64,000 bases of DNA, from contig NC_091251.1 in NCBI RefSeq assembly GCF_042477335.2, forward strand, positions 27,482,501 to 27,546,500, given 5' to 3'. A program made the translations under genes and the position numbers. Shown here piece by piece: positions 1-11,335 of this stretch. This DNA is from Ovis canadensis (Eukaryota > Chordata > Mammalia > Artiodactyla > Bovidae). Every line of letters starts with the position of its first letter. Position 1 is the first letter of the stretch. The notes beneath the pieces were generated by a model. It saw only the letters and a program-made list of their open reading frames with translations. It did no database searches and was not told where the DNA came from.

Positions 1-84
1 ACACCACAGCCAAAGAAAAGCTGGTGCAGCAACAAAGACTCAGCACAGCCAAGAATAAATAGAAATTTAAAAATTAAAAACAAC
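1..84 (+). repeat. 3' end of a CHR-type (tRNA-Glu) SINE
   Basis: The stretch CAGCACAGCCAAGAATAAAT followed by an A-rich tail is the 3' end of a CHR-type ruminant SINE. Its 5' part lies left of the window. Confidence 0.7.
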
Positions 85-1436
85 TAACTTTGTTAGGATG
101 ATGTAAACGTATAGCTTTCCTTGGTGTGGCATCTGTTTATTACTTTCGGTTGTCATGTGTATTCACTCCTCTCTCATTCTTTATATTCCAGAAATAATGA
201 ATTCTTTCTTTTCCTCAGTGCTGTGTCAGTATTGTTCTCTGTGACTCGAACTTCCCTGTTACCTCCTTTGCCTGATTCTAGTTGTCCTGCATGTTTCACT
301 TTTTCCTGGAGGTGTCTCAGAACCCCCAGAGTTGATGCATTGAGTTTCAGCCAGTTTCCATTACAGTGCATTAGAGATGCTCTCAACTAAGTATCTTTGC
401 TCCCATCTAGACTATGAATTCCTTTAGGCAGGAATTTAATCTTATCTTTCTTTGAATTCCTAATGCTTAGCTCAGGGTCTGGCACATAGTAGTCCCTAAG
501 ACTTCTATTAAGTAAACTGATGAGAAGAGATCGTGAGTGAAAGGTCACATCTCTGTGCCTCTTGTTTTCTTGTTTGTAAAATGGACATGTTGGACGTGGT
601 TAATATGTTCAGTTGTTTCCAGCTTTAAAAGTCTAAAAGGGATAGAGTTTTTTTTTTTAACCTATAACAGCACTAATAGAACCATCTGTGATGATGGAAA
701 TGCTCTGCATCAGCACTGTCCTGTCCCGTGTGGTAGCCACCAGCGCCATGTCTGTGCTGAGCTCTTGAAACGTGGTACTGCAGCTGAGGAACTGAATTTT
801 ACATTTGGTTAAATTTAAATATAACTACATGTGACTAGTGGCCAACTCTCATAGCACAAGACAACAGGGATTTTCAAAGATTAATTTTTAATGTGGCTAA
901 CTGTAACTTTATTATGGGTCATAAAGGAAATACTGTTACTGCTGCAGCTCACAGTGACACAAGAAAACTTGAACTCCTGGAAGACTTATCACATGTTGGT
1001 TGATGCAGCAGGATAAATATCATGTCTTGTTTTTATCTTTCACTCCCATGCCCACAAATGATGAATACTTTACTTACTTTGTCTTTCCTCCCTACTTTCT
1101 TCTGAAATTTAACATCGTGATTCCCATCCCCTATCTTTCTTCTTCAATATTTTGGTTGTATTTATCAAAGTTTACAAGCAGTAAAAATTAACCTTTTTAA
1201 GTGTACATTCTGAGTTTGACAGGCATATGCAATCATGAACCACATGTTACAATGAAAACATGTAACATTCTTCACCCCAGAAAGTTCCTCTGTGGACCTT
1301 CACAGTTCCTCTCATTTCTTCTCCCCTACTTCCCATAACCATTAATATGATTTCTGTCTCTAGTTTTTCCCTTTCCAGAATTTCAGATATTTGAAATCCC
1401 ACAACATGTAACCTTTTTTAAAAAAATTATTTTTTA
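85..1436 (+). other. PIAS1 intron with L2 end and hAT remnant
   Basis: This intronic stretch has no exon. About 395-520 resembles the 3' end of an L2 LINE (GTCTGGCACATAGTAG type). About 700-865 resembles a nonautonomous hAT element of the MER58 type (TAGCCACCAG, CTCTTGAAACGTGG, GAGGAACTGAATTTT). The rest is AT-rich with no recognised element. Confidence 0.5.
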
Positions 1437-1653
1437 TTGAAGGCTACCCTGGTTGCTCAGATGGTAAAGAATCTCCCTGCCATGCAAGAGACCTGGGTTC
1501 AATCCCTGGGTTGGGAAGATCCCCTGGAAAAGGGAATGGCAACCCACTCCAGTATTCTTTCTTGGAGAATCCCATGGGCAGAGGAGCCTGGTGGGCTACA
1601 GTCCATGGGGTCGCAAAGAGTCAGACACGACTGAGCGACTAACACACACACAC
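1437..1653 (+). mobile_element. Bov-tA SINE, plus orientation
   Basis: The element has a tRNA-Glu-like head (GGTTGCTCAGATGGTAAAGA, then GGGTTCAATCCCTGGGTTGG) joined to a BovB-type tail (CACTCCAGTATTC, GTCCATGGGGTCGCAAAGAG, then TCAGACACGACTGAGCG). It ends in a CA run. Confidence 0.9.
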
Positions 1654-2550
1654 TTTATTGAAGTATAATTGCTTTACAGTGTTGAATTAGTTTCTAGTGT
1701 ACAACGAAGTAAAACAACTATACATATACATACATCCCCCCCTTTTTTTTATTTCCTTCCTATTTAAATCATCACAAAGCATTGAGTAGAGTTCCCTGAG
1801 CTATGCAATTGATTCTCATTAGTTCTCTATTTTACATATAATATCAATAGTGTATATATGTTAATCCCAATTCATCCCACCCCCTGCCTTTCATTTCTGA
1901 TTTCTTTCACATAGTATAATCCTTTTAGGTTCATTTGTGTAGTTTGAGCTCTTTATTACTGAGTAATGTTCCATTTATTGGTACTGTAATTTCTTTATCC
2001 ATTTGTCAGTTGATGGACATTTAGATCGTTCCCAGTTTTTTGTTATGAGTAAAGTTGCTGGAAACATTTACATTTTGCATATGAATATTTCAGTTTTGTG
2101 AACATGTGTTTTCATTTCTGTTGGGTAAGTACTCAGGACTAGGATTGCTGGGTCACATGATAAATGTATGGAAAAGAGATTGGCAGTTTCTTATGAAGTG
2201 CATGTTCCGTTTTTGCATTCTGTCCAAAAAGATTTGAAATTTTTAGTTTTTCCCCATTCTCACTAGCAGTAGGTATTGTCAGGCTGCTTTGATTTTGCTA
2301 TTCTGATTACTGTGTAGGTGATATGTCATTTGTGGTTTTAATTTGTGCTTTTCTAATGACTAATGATGTTAAACATCTTTTCATGTGCCTATTTGCCATC
2401 CTTCCAGCTTCTTTGATGAAATGTCTCTTCAAATTTTTCCCATTTCTTTTATAGTTTATGCTTCTTGTATACTATGAAATCTTTGCCAAATCCAAGATCA
2501 CAAACATTTTACTTCTAGAAGTTTTATTGTTTTAGTTTAGGTCTGCAGTT
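1654..2550 (-). mobile_element. L1-derived fragment, antisense
   Basis: Typical antisense L1 3'-region phrases are present, including TTTATCCATTTGTCAGTTGA and TAGGATTGCTGGGTCACATG. No intact ORF remains. Confidence 0.6.
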
Positions 2551-2559
2551 TGTTTTACA

Positions 2560-2790
2560 TTATTTTTGGCCGTGCTGGGTCTTTGTTGCTGCATGCAGGC
2601 TTTCTGTAGGTGCAGCGAGCAGGGGCTGCTCTCTAGCTGCAGTGCATGGGCTTCTCATTGCAGTGGCTTCTCTTGTTGTAGAGCACAGACTCATGGCACA
2701 TGTGGGCTCTTCCCAGACCAGGGATCAAACCCAGGCCCTCTGCGTTAGCAGGTGGATTCTTAACCACTAGATCACCAGGGAAGCCCCTAC
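2560..2790 (-). mobile_element. CHR-type SINE, antisense
   Basis: The block from GGCCGTGCTGGGTCTTTGTT to AACCACTAGATCACCAGGGAAGCCCC is the reverse complement of a CHR-type tRNA-Glu SINE. The tRNA B-box region is visible as CCAGGGATCAAACC. Confidence 0.8.
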
Positions 2791-2794
2791 ACTT

Positions 2795-3735
2795 TATCAG
2801 AAATTAAGGTAAACTTATAGGTTCATTTTCTTCCCATATAGATACCCAGTTGTTCCATAACATTTGTCAAAAATACTAATTTTTCCTCCATTTAATTACC
2901 TTGGCACCTTTGTCAAAAACCAATTGATGATAGGTATATAAATTTATTTCTGGACTCCCTCATTATCTTCCACTGACCTATTTGTCTATCTTTATACCAA
3001 TAGCACAGTCTTACTAATTAAAGCTTGATAGTAATTCTTGAAATCGGGTAGTCCTCTACCTTTTTCTTTTTCAGAATTGTTTTGACTAAATAGAGTATAT
3101 AAAAACGTAATGGATAGTGATCAAATAGTTTATACAGGAATATTAGGGTCATTAAATATTTTTAAAAATCTGTCATTATAATTCACCTCAGCAAACTAAA
3201 CAGAAAACAAATCATATGATCATCACCATAGATTCAGTAAAAGCTTTGGTCACTTTTTCAATATCCTTTCATGATTAAATTCAGCAAAGTAGAGACAAGG
3301 GGGTTGTTTAATGTATGAAAGGGTATTTTATAAGAAGCCTTTAGCTAATATCATATTAAATGGTTAAAAACTTCACCCCTAAGATTGAAAATAAGGCAAG
3401 AATATCTTTCTTAATACGTCTGTTCAGCATTGCCCTTGAGATCCTAGCCAGCACAATAATGCAAGAAAAAAGAAACTGATTAGAAATGAATAATAATTAT
3501 TGTCTTTATTTGAAGATGACATCATTGTGTAGGGAAAAAAATCCCAAAGAATCTACCCAAAAAAAAGCTACTTGAGCTAATGTGTGAATTTATATGGTCA
3601 GTTTATAAACATTGTAACATCAAAAAAATGAAGTACTTAGGGATATATTATGCAAAATACGTGCAAGATTTGTATGCTGAAAACTATAAAACACTGGTAA
3701 GGGTAACTAAAACAGGACTTGAATATCGGAGAGAT
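2795..3735. mobile_element. Old L1 fragments in both orientations
   Basis: About 2800-3110 reads as antisense L1 (TTGGCACCTTTGTCAAAAAC, TTTATACCAATAGCACAGTC). About 3170-3730 reads as sense L1 ORF2 remnants (TTGAGATCCTAGCCAGCACA). Both are frame-broken. Confidence 0.55.
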
Positions 3736-4044
3736 ACATCATGTTAATGGGTCAGAACACTCAGTATTGTTACTGGAGAGATGTCATTTCTCTCCAGTTT
3801 GATCTGTAGGTTAAATTCAGTTAGAGATCCTCAAAAAGTATCTTTACATGAAAGGATTGATTGAATCTATAATGGCAAAGGTGAAAAAGCAGAGCTTTTC
3901 GTAAAAGAAAGTGACAAACTGATTCTAAAATAATTTCAGAAAAATCTTTCAGCTCTGAAAGAAAATGAACATGTAAATCATATTTTATTTTGTTGCAATA
4001 GCTAATATTTTTTCCCTCCCTCCCACCTCCCTCCCCATCCACAC

Positions 4045-4255
4045 AATAGCTAATCTTTATTGAGAATAATGTTATTTTAAAGCATTTGTTTGTATTAACT
4101 CATTTAATTCTTAAAACAATGCTATGAGCTATTAGTATTATTCTCATTTACAACATGATGAAACTGAGGCACAGAAAAGTGACTAAGGCTGAATTATAAC
4201 CTAGGCTGGCTCTAGATTCTTTGCTCTGAACCACTGCCTCAGGTTGCCTCTCTTT
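4045..4255 (-). mobile_element. MIR SINE, antisense
   Basis: The order TAACTCATTTAATTC, GATGAAACTGAGGCACAGA, then CTCTGAACCACTGCC follows the reversed MIR consensus. Confidence 0.65.
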
Positions 4256-5994
4256 TCCATTTCTTTTCAGAGTACTAATGCTGAACTTCATATAGACAAA
4301 ACCTAAAGTCAGTTACTGTTCCCATTGCTGTTTGTCTTGCTGTGTGGGTATTAAGAGGGGTGGTTGTAAAATGGTTAGTAACCACATTTATCATATGGCA
4401 GTGGTCACCTTTAAGCAGATACTATTCATTAAATGTATCTTAAGAAAGGATTAAGATTGGGTCTATAATGGCAAAAGCATGTTTTTCATAGTTTACTTAT
4501 ATAATTAATTAGCATAAGTGATGTGATAACTATTTTCCAGACAAAATCCATGGATTATATGCCTTTTTAGATGTGATAGCCTACAAGTTAAGTCGACATT
4601 AAATTTTCAGAATTTCCAGGCCATAAAATTACTTTTTAGTATGTCATCAGAATCACATCTGGAACTTTTTATTAAAAAACTACTCATTTGTATCCCTCTT
4701 CTCCATTTTGATTCATTGGGCAATTATAAATTAGAAAGCTCTGTAGGTAGTTCTGACATGCATCTTAGTTGAGATCCACTAGTTAGTTTATGGAGACAGT
4801 TGTATAGAGTATCTAAGATTTGGACCACTTCAAAAAAAATCCAGACTATATGCTCATCAAGCTTAATAAAGGCAGGATTCTTAATTCTTATAAATGGCTA
4901 TTAGTTCAATAGACATCTGTTCTGAAATTCTTCTTTATCCAAGTACTTTTCCCTTTTCTTCTCTCTGTGTATTTATGCATATCTGTGCTTCTACCCATCT
5001 GTCAGTCAACTGTCTGGGATCAGTTGTGCCTCAGGTCTGAAATTCTGTGATTAACTATGTCCACAACTACTCCGCTTGGTCCCCCTTACACAAATAGACT
5101 TTAAAGTTACTGTGAAACAGTTTCTAAAATTATTTGAATATTACATTAAGGTATATCCTGACTCACTTTGTGTTAAAGTTTAATTGAAGTTCTAGGGTTT
5201 TCAGAAGTAACCTGAATGTTGCTGGTTTGCAGATGAGAAGTATAAAGATCCTTGTTGTATTAGACTGACCAAGAGTAACAGAATAGCTTTAAAAGTAAAA
5301 TTACCAGTGCTGCCTCTCTTAAGAACCACAGGAAATTTGAACTGAGAAGACTTAGAGATTATTTAGTGTGGGTTGTTATTTTCCAAGAAGTTAATCTCAG
5401 AGAGGAGGATTGACTTGCCCAGGATAGTGTAACTAATCAGGTTATGGGTAAATAAATATAAAACTCAAATAATTATATGGTTTTTAAAAAGGCAGTTGAA
5501 CTTTTTTCTTTTTACAGTATGAAATTAGAATTACAATAAATATTTTTATTATCTGAGCTTTGTAAAAATTTATACGTTAGTTTTATAGTTATTATTAGTT
5601 TCTTTTAAAATAATATTGTCATAGTTTAAAAGGAAGAAGATATTTATCCAGTTTCTTAGAGTTGCAAAAGAAGGGTCTGCCATCAGTTGACTGTGGTAAA
5701 CTGCTTGTATAAATTCCCTTTATGTTAGTGCAGTGCAACTTCTGTTTTGTCGGTGAGAAATAGGAAGCTTACAGGAAGTGTAGTCAGTCTATAGATAGGT
5801 ATACGGTCATTTTCCTTCCTTTGCTTATTGTAGAGATTATAAACTATAAAGTTTTTTTTTCATTCAGTTGATTGGAAAATAATTGAGCAGATTATTCTTT
5901 AGTGCCATTTTTTTAAGTTCCTCATTCTTGTGTTGCATCAATGATACATCTTTAATAAACTTCTTTTGTTTGTTTTTTCTTTGATGAATGTCAG
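4256..5994 (+). other. PIAS1 intron, unremarkable
   Basis: AT-rich intron up to the TCAG acceptor of the first exon. I see no gene and no clear mobile element in it. Confidence 0.6.
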
Positions 5995-6068
5995 TTAAAG
6001 AGAAGTTGACTGCAGATCCAGACAGTGAAATAGCTACAACCAGCCTGAGGGTTTCTCTACTATGTCCA
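5995..6068 (+). CDS. PIAS1: PIAS1 coding exon, residues 313-336
   Basis: The exon is bounded by a TCAG acceptor and a GTAAGT donor. It opens with two bases that complete an Ile codon and then reads [20 protein letters not shown] and on to CP. This is the lead-in to the SP-RING of PIAS1. Its 74 bases leave phase 0 for the next exon, which starts with Leu-Gly-Lys-Met. It is too short for ordinary ORF calling and was found by reading the translation against the known protein. Confidence 0.93.
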
Positions 6069-7268
6069 GTAAGTGCTAACTAATATTTGCTCTCCAGGAG
6101 GTTTAATACACATTTTCTTTTTTTTATTAAGTATTTCTAGTATTTAACAAATTCTGTTACCTTGAAACATACCCACTTGTTAAGAGTTTATGAAAAGTAA
6201 AAGATATTATGTAGTCTTAGGATTTGAAATGTAAACAAGTTTATGTCTATAAAATTTTTCTGCTCTTAGTTATATTTAAATATTGATTATGGTTATCAGA
6301 TGACTGTCTCTCAGACTTAAGTGTAAAATCTCCAAATGAGGCATGTTTATCATTTCAATGTATTTATTGAAATTTCATTTTATTAAATAGTATGCTTCTG
6401 AATAAAAATCTGACCATGATTACTCATACATTTAACTCAACCACTTTGTCAGCAATGACTATAACAAGAATTTAAAACTATTATTTAATAATAATTGAAT
6501 AATTATTGAATTATTACTGAATAATTGAATTGGTATGCATATAAAAATCAACTAGACATATTTTTAAACCAGAAAATGAGATCAGTTTCATTCATTTGTA
6601 TAAAATAAATATAATGCCTAAGTGAAAACTGGTAGTGAATGTTTCCAAAAATGCGTTGTTAAGGTTTGCTTTTTAACTAATTTGATATTAGGTCTACCAG
6701 TAGTAGGAATGGTAGTTGAATGATGCTTTCATACAAAGATACGTGAAAAACTAAAAGTAAGTTACATTTTGATTGCCTTTTGTAATCATATTTAAATTGG
6801 GGAGAAAATATGAAAAATAAGAGGACTCAGCTATTTCCTCATTTGCTGGGATTGTTCAGGCAAGTCTGATATTGAAGGCTTTTAATACTGAAATCCTACT
6901 AATCTAAGATTAATTTATTCTTAAACAAAAATTGTTTTATTTGTCTTATATCTTAGTCTCTTATAATTTATAAAACCTCAACACAAGTGTGAAAAATACA
7001 CCTCAACACAAAAAGTAATGAAAAAGTCTGTAGCTCAAGAATTAGTTTATGCATATGTTGCATAGCTTAAAAAAAAAAAAACTTTACTTAAGAGAATTTC
7101 TCTTCACTATTAAGCATCTGTAAAAAAAAATACAGTGAAATTAAGAAAAACCACCAAACCTATTATTTTATATATAACCTTCTATCTTTTTTTCCCTTAC
7201 TATGGCCAGTCATTTTTATAGGGAAAATATTTTGACTCCAGGATTTTCCTGTTTGTTTGGGTTTTGGG
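6069..7268 (+). other. PIAS1 intron, AT-rich
   Basis: No exon is seen. It includes an AT-rich low-complexity run of TAATAATTGAATAATT type at about 6481-6530 and A runs near 7070 and 7125. Confidence 0.6.
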
Positions 7269-7269
7269 T

Positions 7270-7386
7270 TTGGTTTGTGTTTTTTTTTTTGCCATGCCAT
7301 ATGGTTCCCCAACCAGGGATCAAACCTGTGCCCCCCTGCACTGAAAAGGCAGAGTTTTAACCCCTGGACTGCCAGGGAAGTCCCTG
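7270..7386 (-). mobile_element. Truncated tRNA-type SINE, antisense
   Basis: GTTCCCCAACCAGGGATCAA and CTGGACTGCCAGGGAAGTCC are the reversed promoter and start of a CHR-type SINE. The 3' part is missing, apart from the T-rich start. Confidence 0.7.
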
Positions 7387-8492
7387 TATAATTATTTTAA
7401 ATTCTTTCCCACGTATATGATTCAGTAGTTGAGAGAACTGAAGGGAGAAATAGACAGCAACACAATAATATTAATAGTAGTAGACTTTGATACCCTACTT
7501 TTGGTTATTGATAGAACAACCAGACAGAAGATCAGTAAGTAAGCAAAGAGCTTAATCAACACTGTATACCAGTTGGACCTAACAGATATGCTGCACCCAG
7601 CAAAGAAGAATATACATTCTTCTCAAGGGCACACAGAACACTCTGTAAGATAGAGCATGGGTTAGGCTACAAAACAAGTCCTAACAAATCTAAGATTAAA
7701 ATCATATACAGTATCTTCTTTGATCACAATGTGATGAAACTAGGAATCAGTAACAGGAAAAAAAAAACAGGAAAATCCACAAACATGTGGAAATTTAATA
7801 ATACATTCTCAACCGATGAATCAAAAGAAGAGGTCACAGGGAATTTAGAAAATATTTGAAGATGAAAATAAAAATACGGTATACCAAAATTTACAAGATG
7901 TAGCAGAAGAGTAGGAGGAGGAAAGTTTACAGCAGTAAATGCTTACATTGAAAAAGAAAGAACTCAAATCAACCACCTAATCTTGTACCTCAAGAAACTA
8001 GAAAAACAAACTAAAGCCGAAGTCAGCACACAGAAAGAAATACAGATTAGAAAGGAGATAAATGAAATAGAGACGAGAAAAAGAGTCCAAAAAAAATCAC
8101 GAGACTAAGAGTTGGTTTTTGAAAGATCAACAAAATTGACAAGCCCTTAGCTAAACTAAGAAAAAAGAGGAAAGATTCAGATAGCTCAAATTAGAAATGA
8201 AAGAAGAGACATTATAACAGATGTCACAGAAATTAAAAGGATTATGAGACTGTTAACACCAACAAATTAGATAACCTAGAAGAAGTAGATAAATTCCTGC
8301 AAGCATATGACTTACCAAGACTGAATCGTGGAGAAATCTGAACAGACTTGTAACTAGTGAGGAGATTGAAGGAACAATGCAAAACCTCCCAACAAAGAAA
8401 AGCCTGGGACCCCTTGACTTCAGTGGAGAATCCTACCAAACGTTTAAAGAATTAACACCAAGCCTTTTCCCAAACTCATTCTTTGAGGATAG

Positions 8493-8622
8493 TGTTGCTG
8501 CTGCTAAGTCACTTCAGTTGTGTCCGACTCTGTGCGACCCCATAGATGGCAGCCCACCAGGCTCCCCCGTCCCTGGGATTCTCCAGGCAAGAACACTGGA
8601 GTGGGTTGCCATTTCCTTCCGA
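8493..8622 (-). mobile_element. Bov-A type SINE, antisense, inside L1
   Basis: The sequence from TTGCTGCTGCTAAGTCACTT to GGAGTGGGTTGCCATTTCCT is the reversed BovB-derived body of Bov-A SINEs. It interrupts the L1 ORF2 remnant. Confidence 0.85.
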
Positions 8623-9292
8623 TCCCCAAAACCACACAAAGACACAAGACAAGACGGAATGAAACAAACAAACTAGAAAACTGCATACCAGTATCCCTGA
8701 TGGAACAAAAACTTTCAACAAAATTCTAGCAAATTGAATTCACCAGTGCATTAGAATAATCATACACCAGACCAAGTGGAATTCATAGCTGGAATTGTAA
8801 GACTGGTTCAGCATACAAAAATAAATCATTGTAATAGAGCACATTAACAAAATGGAGAACAAAACCCACATCTCAATTCAGTATAGAAAAAAATTACAAA
8901 AGCATTTAATAAAATTCAACACCCTTTCATGATAAAAATACTCAGCAAACTAGAAATAGAAAGATGCTTCCTCAACATATGAAAAGCCCACAATGAGCAT
9001 TATACTCAGTGTGGAAAGACTTCTTGAAAGCTGTTCCTCCAAGGTAAAGAACAAGACAAGGATGCCCATTTGCACCACTGCTGTTCAATATAGTACTGGA
9101 AGTTCTAGCCAGAACGATTGGGCTGGTGGTAGATTGGAAAGGAACAGTGAAATAACTTCTGTTTTCAGATGACATGATCTTTTATGTAGAAAACTCCCCT
9201 TAAGATGCCTCAAACCAACAAAAAACGTGTTAGAACTAACAAAGTTATAGTCAAAATCAACACAAAGTAGCAGTCAAATGTTAGTGGCCTTT

Positions 9293-9613
9293 TGGGCTTC
9301 CGTGGTGGCTCAGTGGAAAGAATCCACCTGCCAGTGTAGGAGACACAGGTTGGATTCCTGATCCAGGAAGATCCTACATGCTGCAGAGCAACTCGGCCTG
9401 TGTGCCACAGCTGTCGAGCCCATGCTCTAGCGCCTGGAGCCACAACTACTGAAGCCTGTGTGCCCGAGAGCGAGTGCTCCACAAGAGAAGCAACAGCAAT
9501 GGAAACCCTGCATGCTGCAGCAAAGAGCAGCCCCCACTCACCCCAGCTAGAGAAAGCCCATGCAGCAGCGAAGATCCAGCACAGCCAAAAATAAATAACT
9601 AGAACTTTAAAAA
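9293..9613 (+). mobile_element. CHR-type SINE with imperfect 13-base target duplication, inside L1
   Basis: The element runs from GGGCTTCCGTGGTGGCTCAG to an A-rich end with ATAAATAACTAG. It is flanked by GTTAGTGGCCTTT (9280-9292) and GTTAGTTGTCTTT (9614-9626), 11 of 13 bases alike, which reads as an aged target-site duplication. Confidence 0.85.
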
Positions 9614-9659
9614 GTTAGTTGTCTTTCTGAAAAGGAACTAGGTGACCAAACTGAAAAGG

Positions 9660-9875
9660 AAACAAAGAAAGAAAGAAAGTGAAGTCACTCAGTCGTATCC
9701 GACTGTTTGTGACCCCATGACTGTAGCCCACCAGGCTCTGCCATCCATGGGATTTTCCAGGCAAGAGTGCTGGAGTGGGTTGCCATTTCCTTCTCCAGGG
9801 GATCTTCCCAACCCAGGAATCAAACCTAGGTCTCCCGCATTGTAGGCAAACGCTTTACCGTCTGAGCCTCCCATT
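9660..9875 (-). mobile_element. Bov-tA SINE, antisense, inside L1
   Basis: The element begins with a GAAA run and GTGAAGTCACTCAGTCGTAT, and ends with the reversed tRNA head (AGGTCTCCCGCATTGTAGGC, then ACCGTCTGAGCCTCC). Confidence 0.9.
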
Positions 9876-11335
9876 TACTATACCATCAAAAAGGGTAAAA
9901 TATTTAGGAATAAACTCAACCAAGGAGATTGAAAACTGTAAAACATTGCAAAAACTCAGAGAAAATAGAAATAAACGAACATCCTGTAATTATGGACTAG
10001 AAAACTTAACATTGTTAAAATGTCCATACTACCAAAGTGATCTACAGATTCATTGTTGTTCCTATCAAATCCCATTGGCATGTTTTACAGAAATTGAGAA
10101 AAAAAAATCCTAAAATTTCTGTGGAATCTCAAGGGACTTTGAGTAACCAAAGCAACTTTAATGACAACAGAGTTTGAGCTCTTCCATTCCCTAATTTCAA
10201 AACATGCTAGAAAGCAGTAGTAATTAAGATGGTATAGTATTGACATAATGATATTAATAGATAATATAGACCAGTGGCCCCAAAACAAATTCTTATAGCA
10301 TATATGATCAAATACCTAGGAATGCCAATACTGCATAATAGGAAAAAGTCTCTAAAGAAATGGCATTGGGAAAACTGGATATTCATATGCAGAATAATGA
10401 AGTTGAACCCTCAAAATTAACTCACAATGGATTTAAGATCTAAAGTGTAATACCCTTAATGGTTCCATTCCGAAAAGAAACATGGGGGAAAAGCTTCAGT
10501 TGAATTTGGCAAGCAACCCAACAGAAAAAAAAAAAAAACCTGATTAAAAATAAGCAAAGGACTTGAATAGACCTTTCTCCAAAGAAGATACATAGATGGC
10601 CAACAGCACAGGGAAAGATGTTCAACACTGCTAATCATTAAGGAAATGCATATCAAAAGCACAGATGAGATAATCACTTCATGCCCATCAGGATAGCTCC
10701 AATCGAAAAAAACAGAAGATAACAAGTGTCAGTAAGTGTGCCACAGATACTGGAACCCTTGTGCACTCTTGATGGGAATATAAAATGCTGTAGCCATTAT
10801 GGAAAACAGTATGGAGGTACCTCAAAAAGTTAAAATGAATATGTGATCCATCAATTCATATATCTAAAAGAATTCAAAGTAAGATCTCGAAGAAATAATT
10901 TGCATAACCACATTCATCACAACGTTATTCACAGTAGCCAAGAGGTGGAGGCAACCCAAATGACCATCAAGAGGTGAACAAATAAAATATGATATATTAT
11001 GTATGCAACATGAAAAAAAGGAAATCCTGTCATATGCTACAAGGTGGATAAACCTTGATAATATTACAATAAGCAAAATAAACTAATCACAAAAGCATAA
11101 ATACCATATGATTCCACTCATGAAGTATCTAAAGTAGTGAAAATCATGGAAACAGAAAATAGAAAGACAGTTACTATGGGCTGGGGGGAGGGTTTCAGTA
11201 GTGCTAGATGAAAAAGTTCTAGAGATGTGTCGTACAGTAGTGTGAACATAGTGTTATTGAATTGTACACTTTAAGATGGGTAAGATGGTAGATTTAATGT
11301 TAAATTGTTTTGTACAATAAAAGTTATTGACTGGA

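Larger units (their letters stand above)
7395..11335 (+). mobile_element. L1 LINE remnant, plus orientation, with nested SINEs
   Basis: About 3.2 kb of degraded L1 ORF2 and 3' UTR runs in the same sense as PIAS1. Landmarks are GCAAAGAAGAATATACATTC near 7600, AAGACAAGGATGCCC at about 9053, the cycle GTGGAGGCAACCCAAATGAC near 10945, and a 3' end near 11325 (GTACAATAAAAGTTATTGAC). It is split by three later SINEs at 8493, 9293 and 9660. Many stops and frameshifts show it is dead. Confidence 0.8.

Noticed and set aside
1441..1515. tRNA-like A and B box sequences in Bov-tA and CHR heads, as possible tRNA genes
   Set aside because: They are attached to BovB or CHR tails and cannot fold a full cloverleaf; they are SINE promoters.
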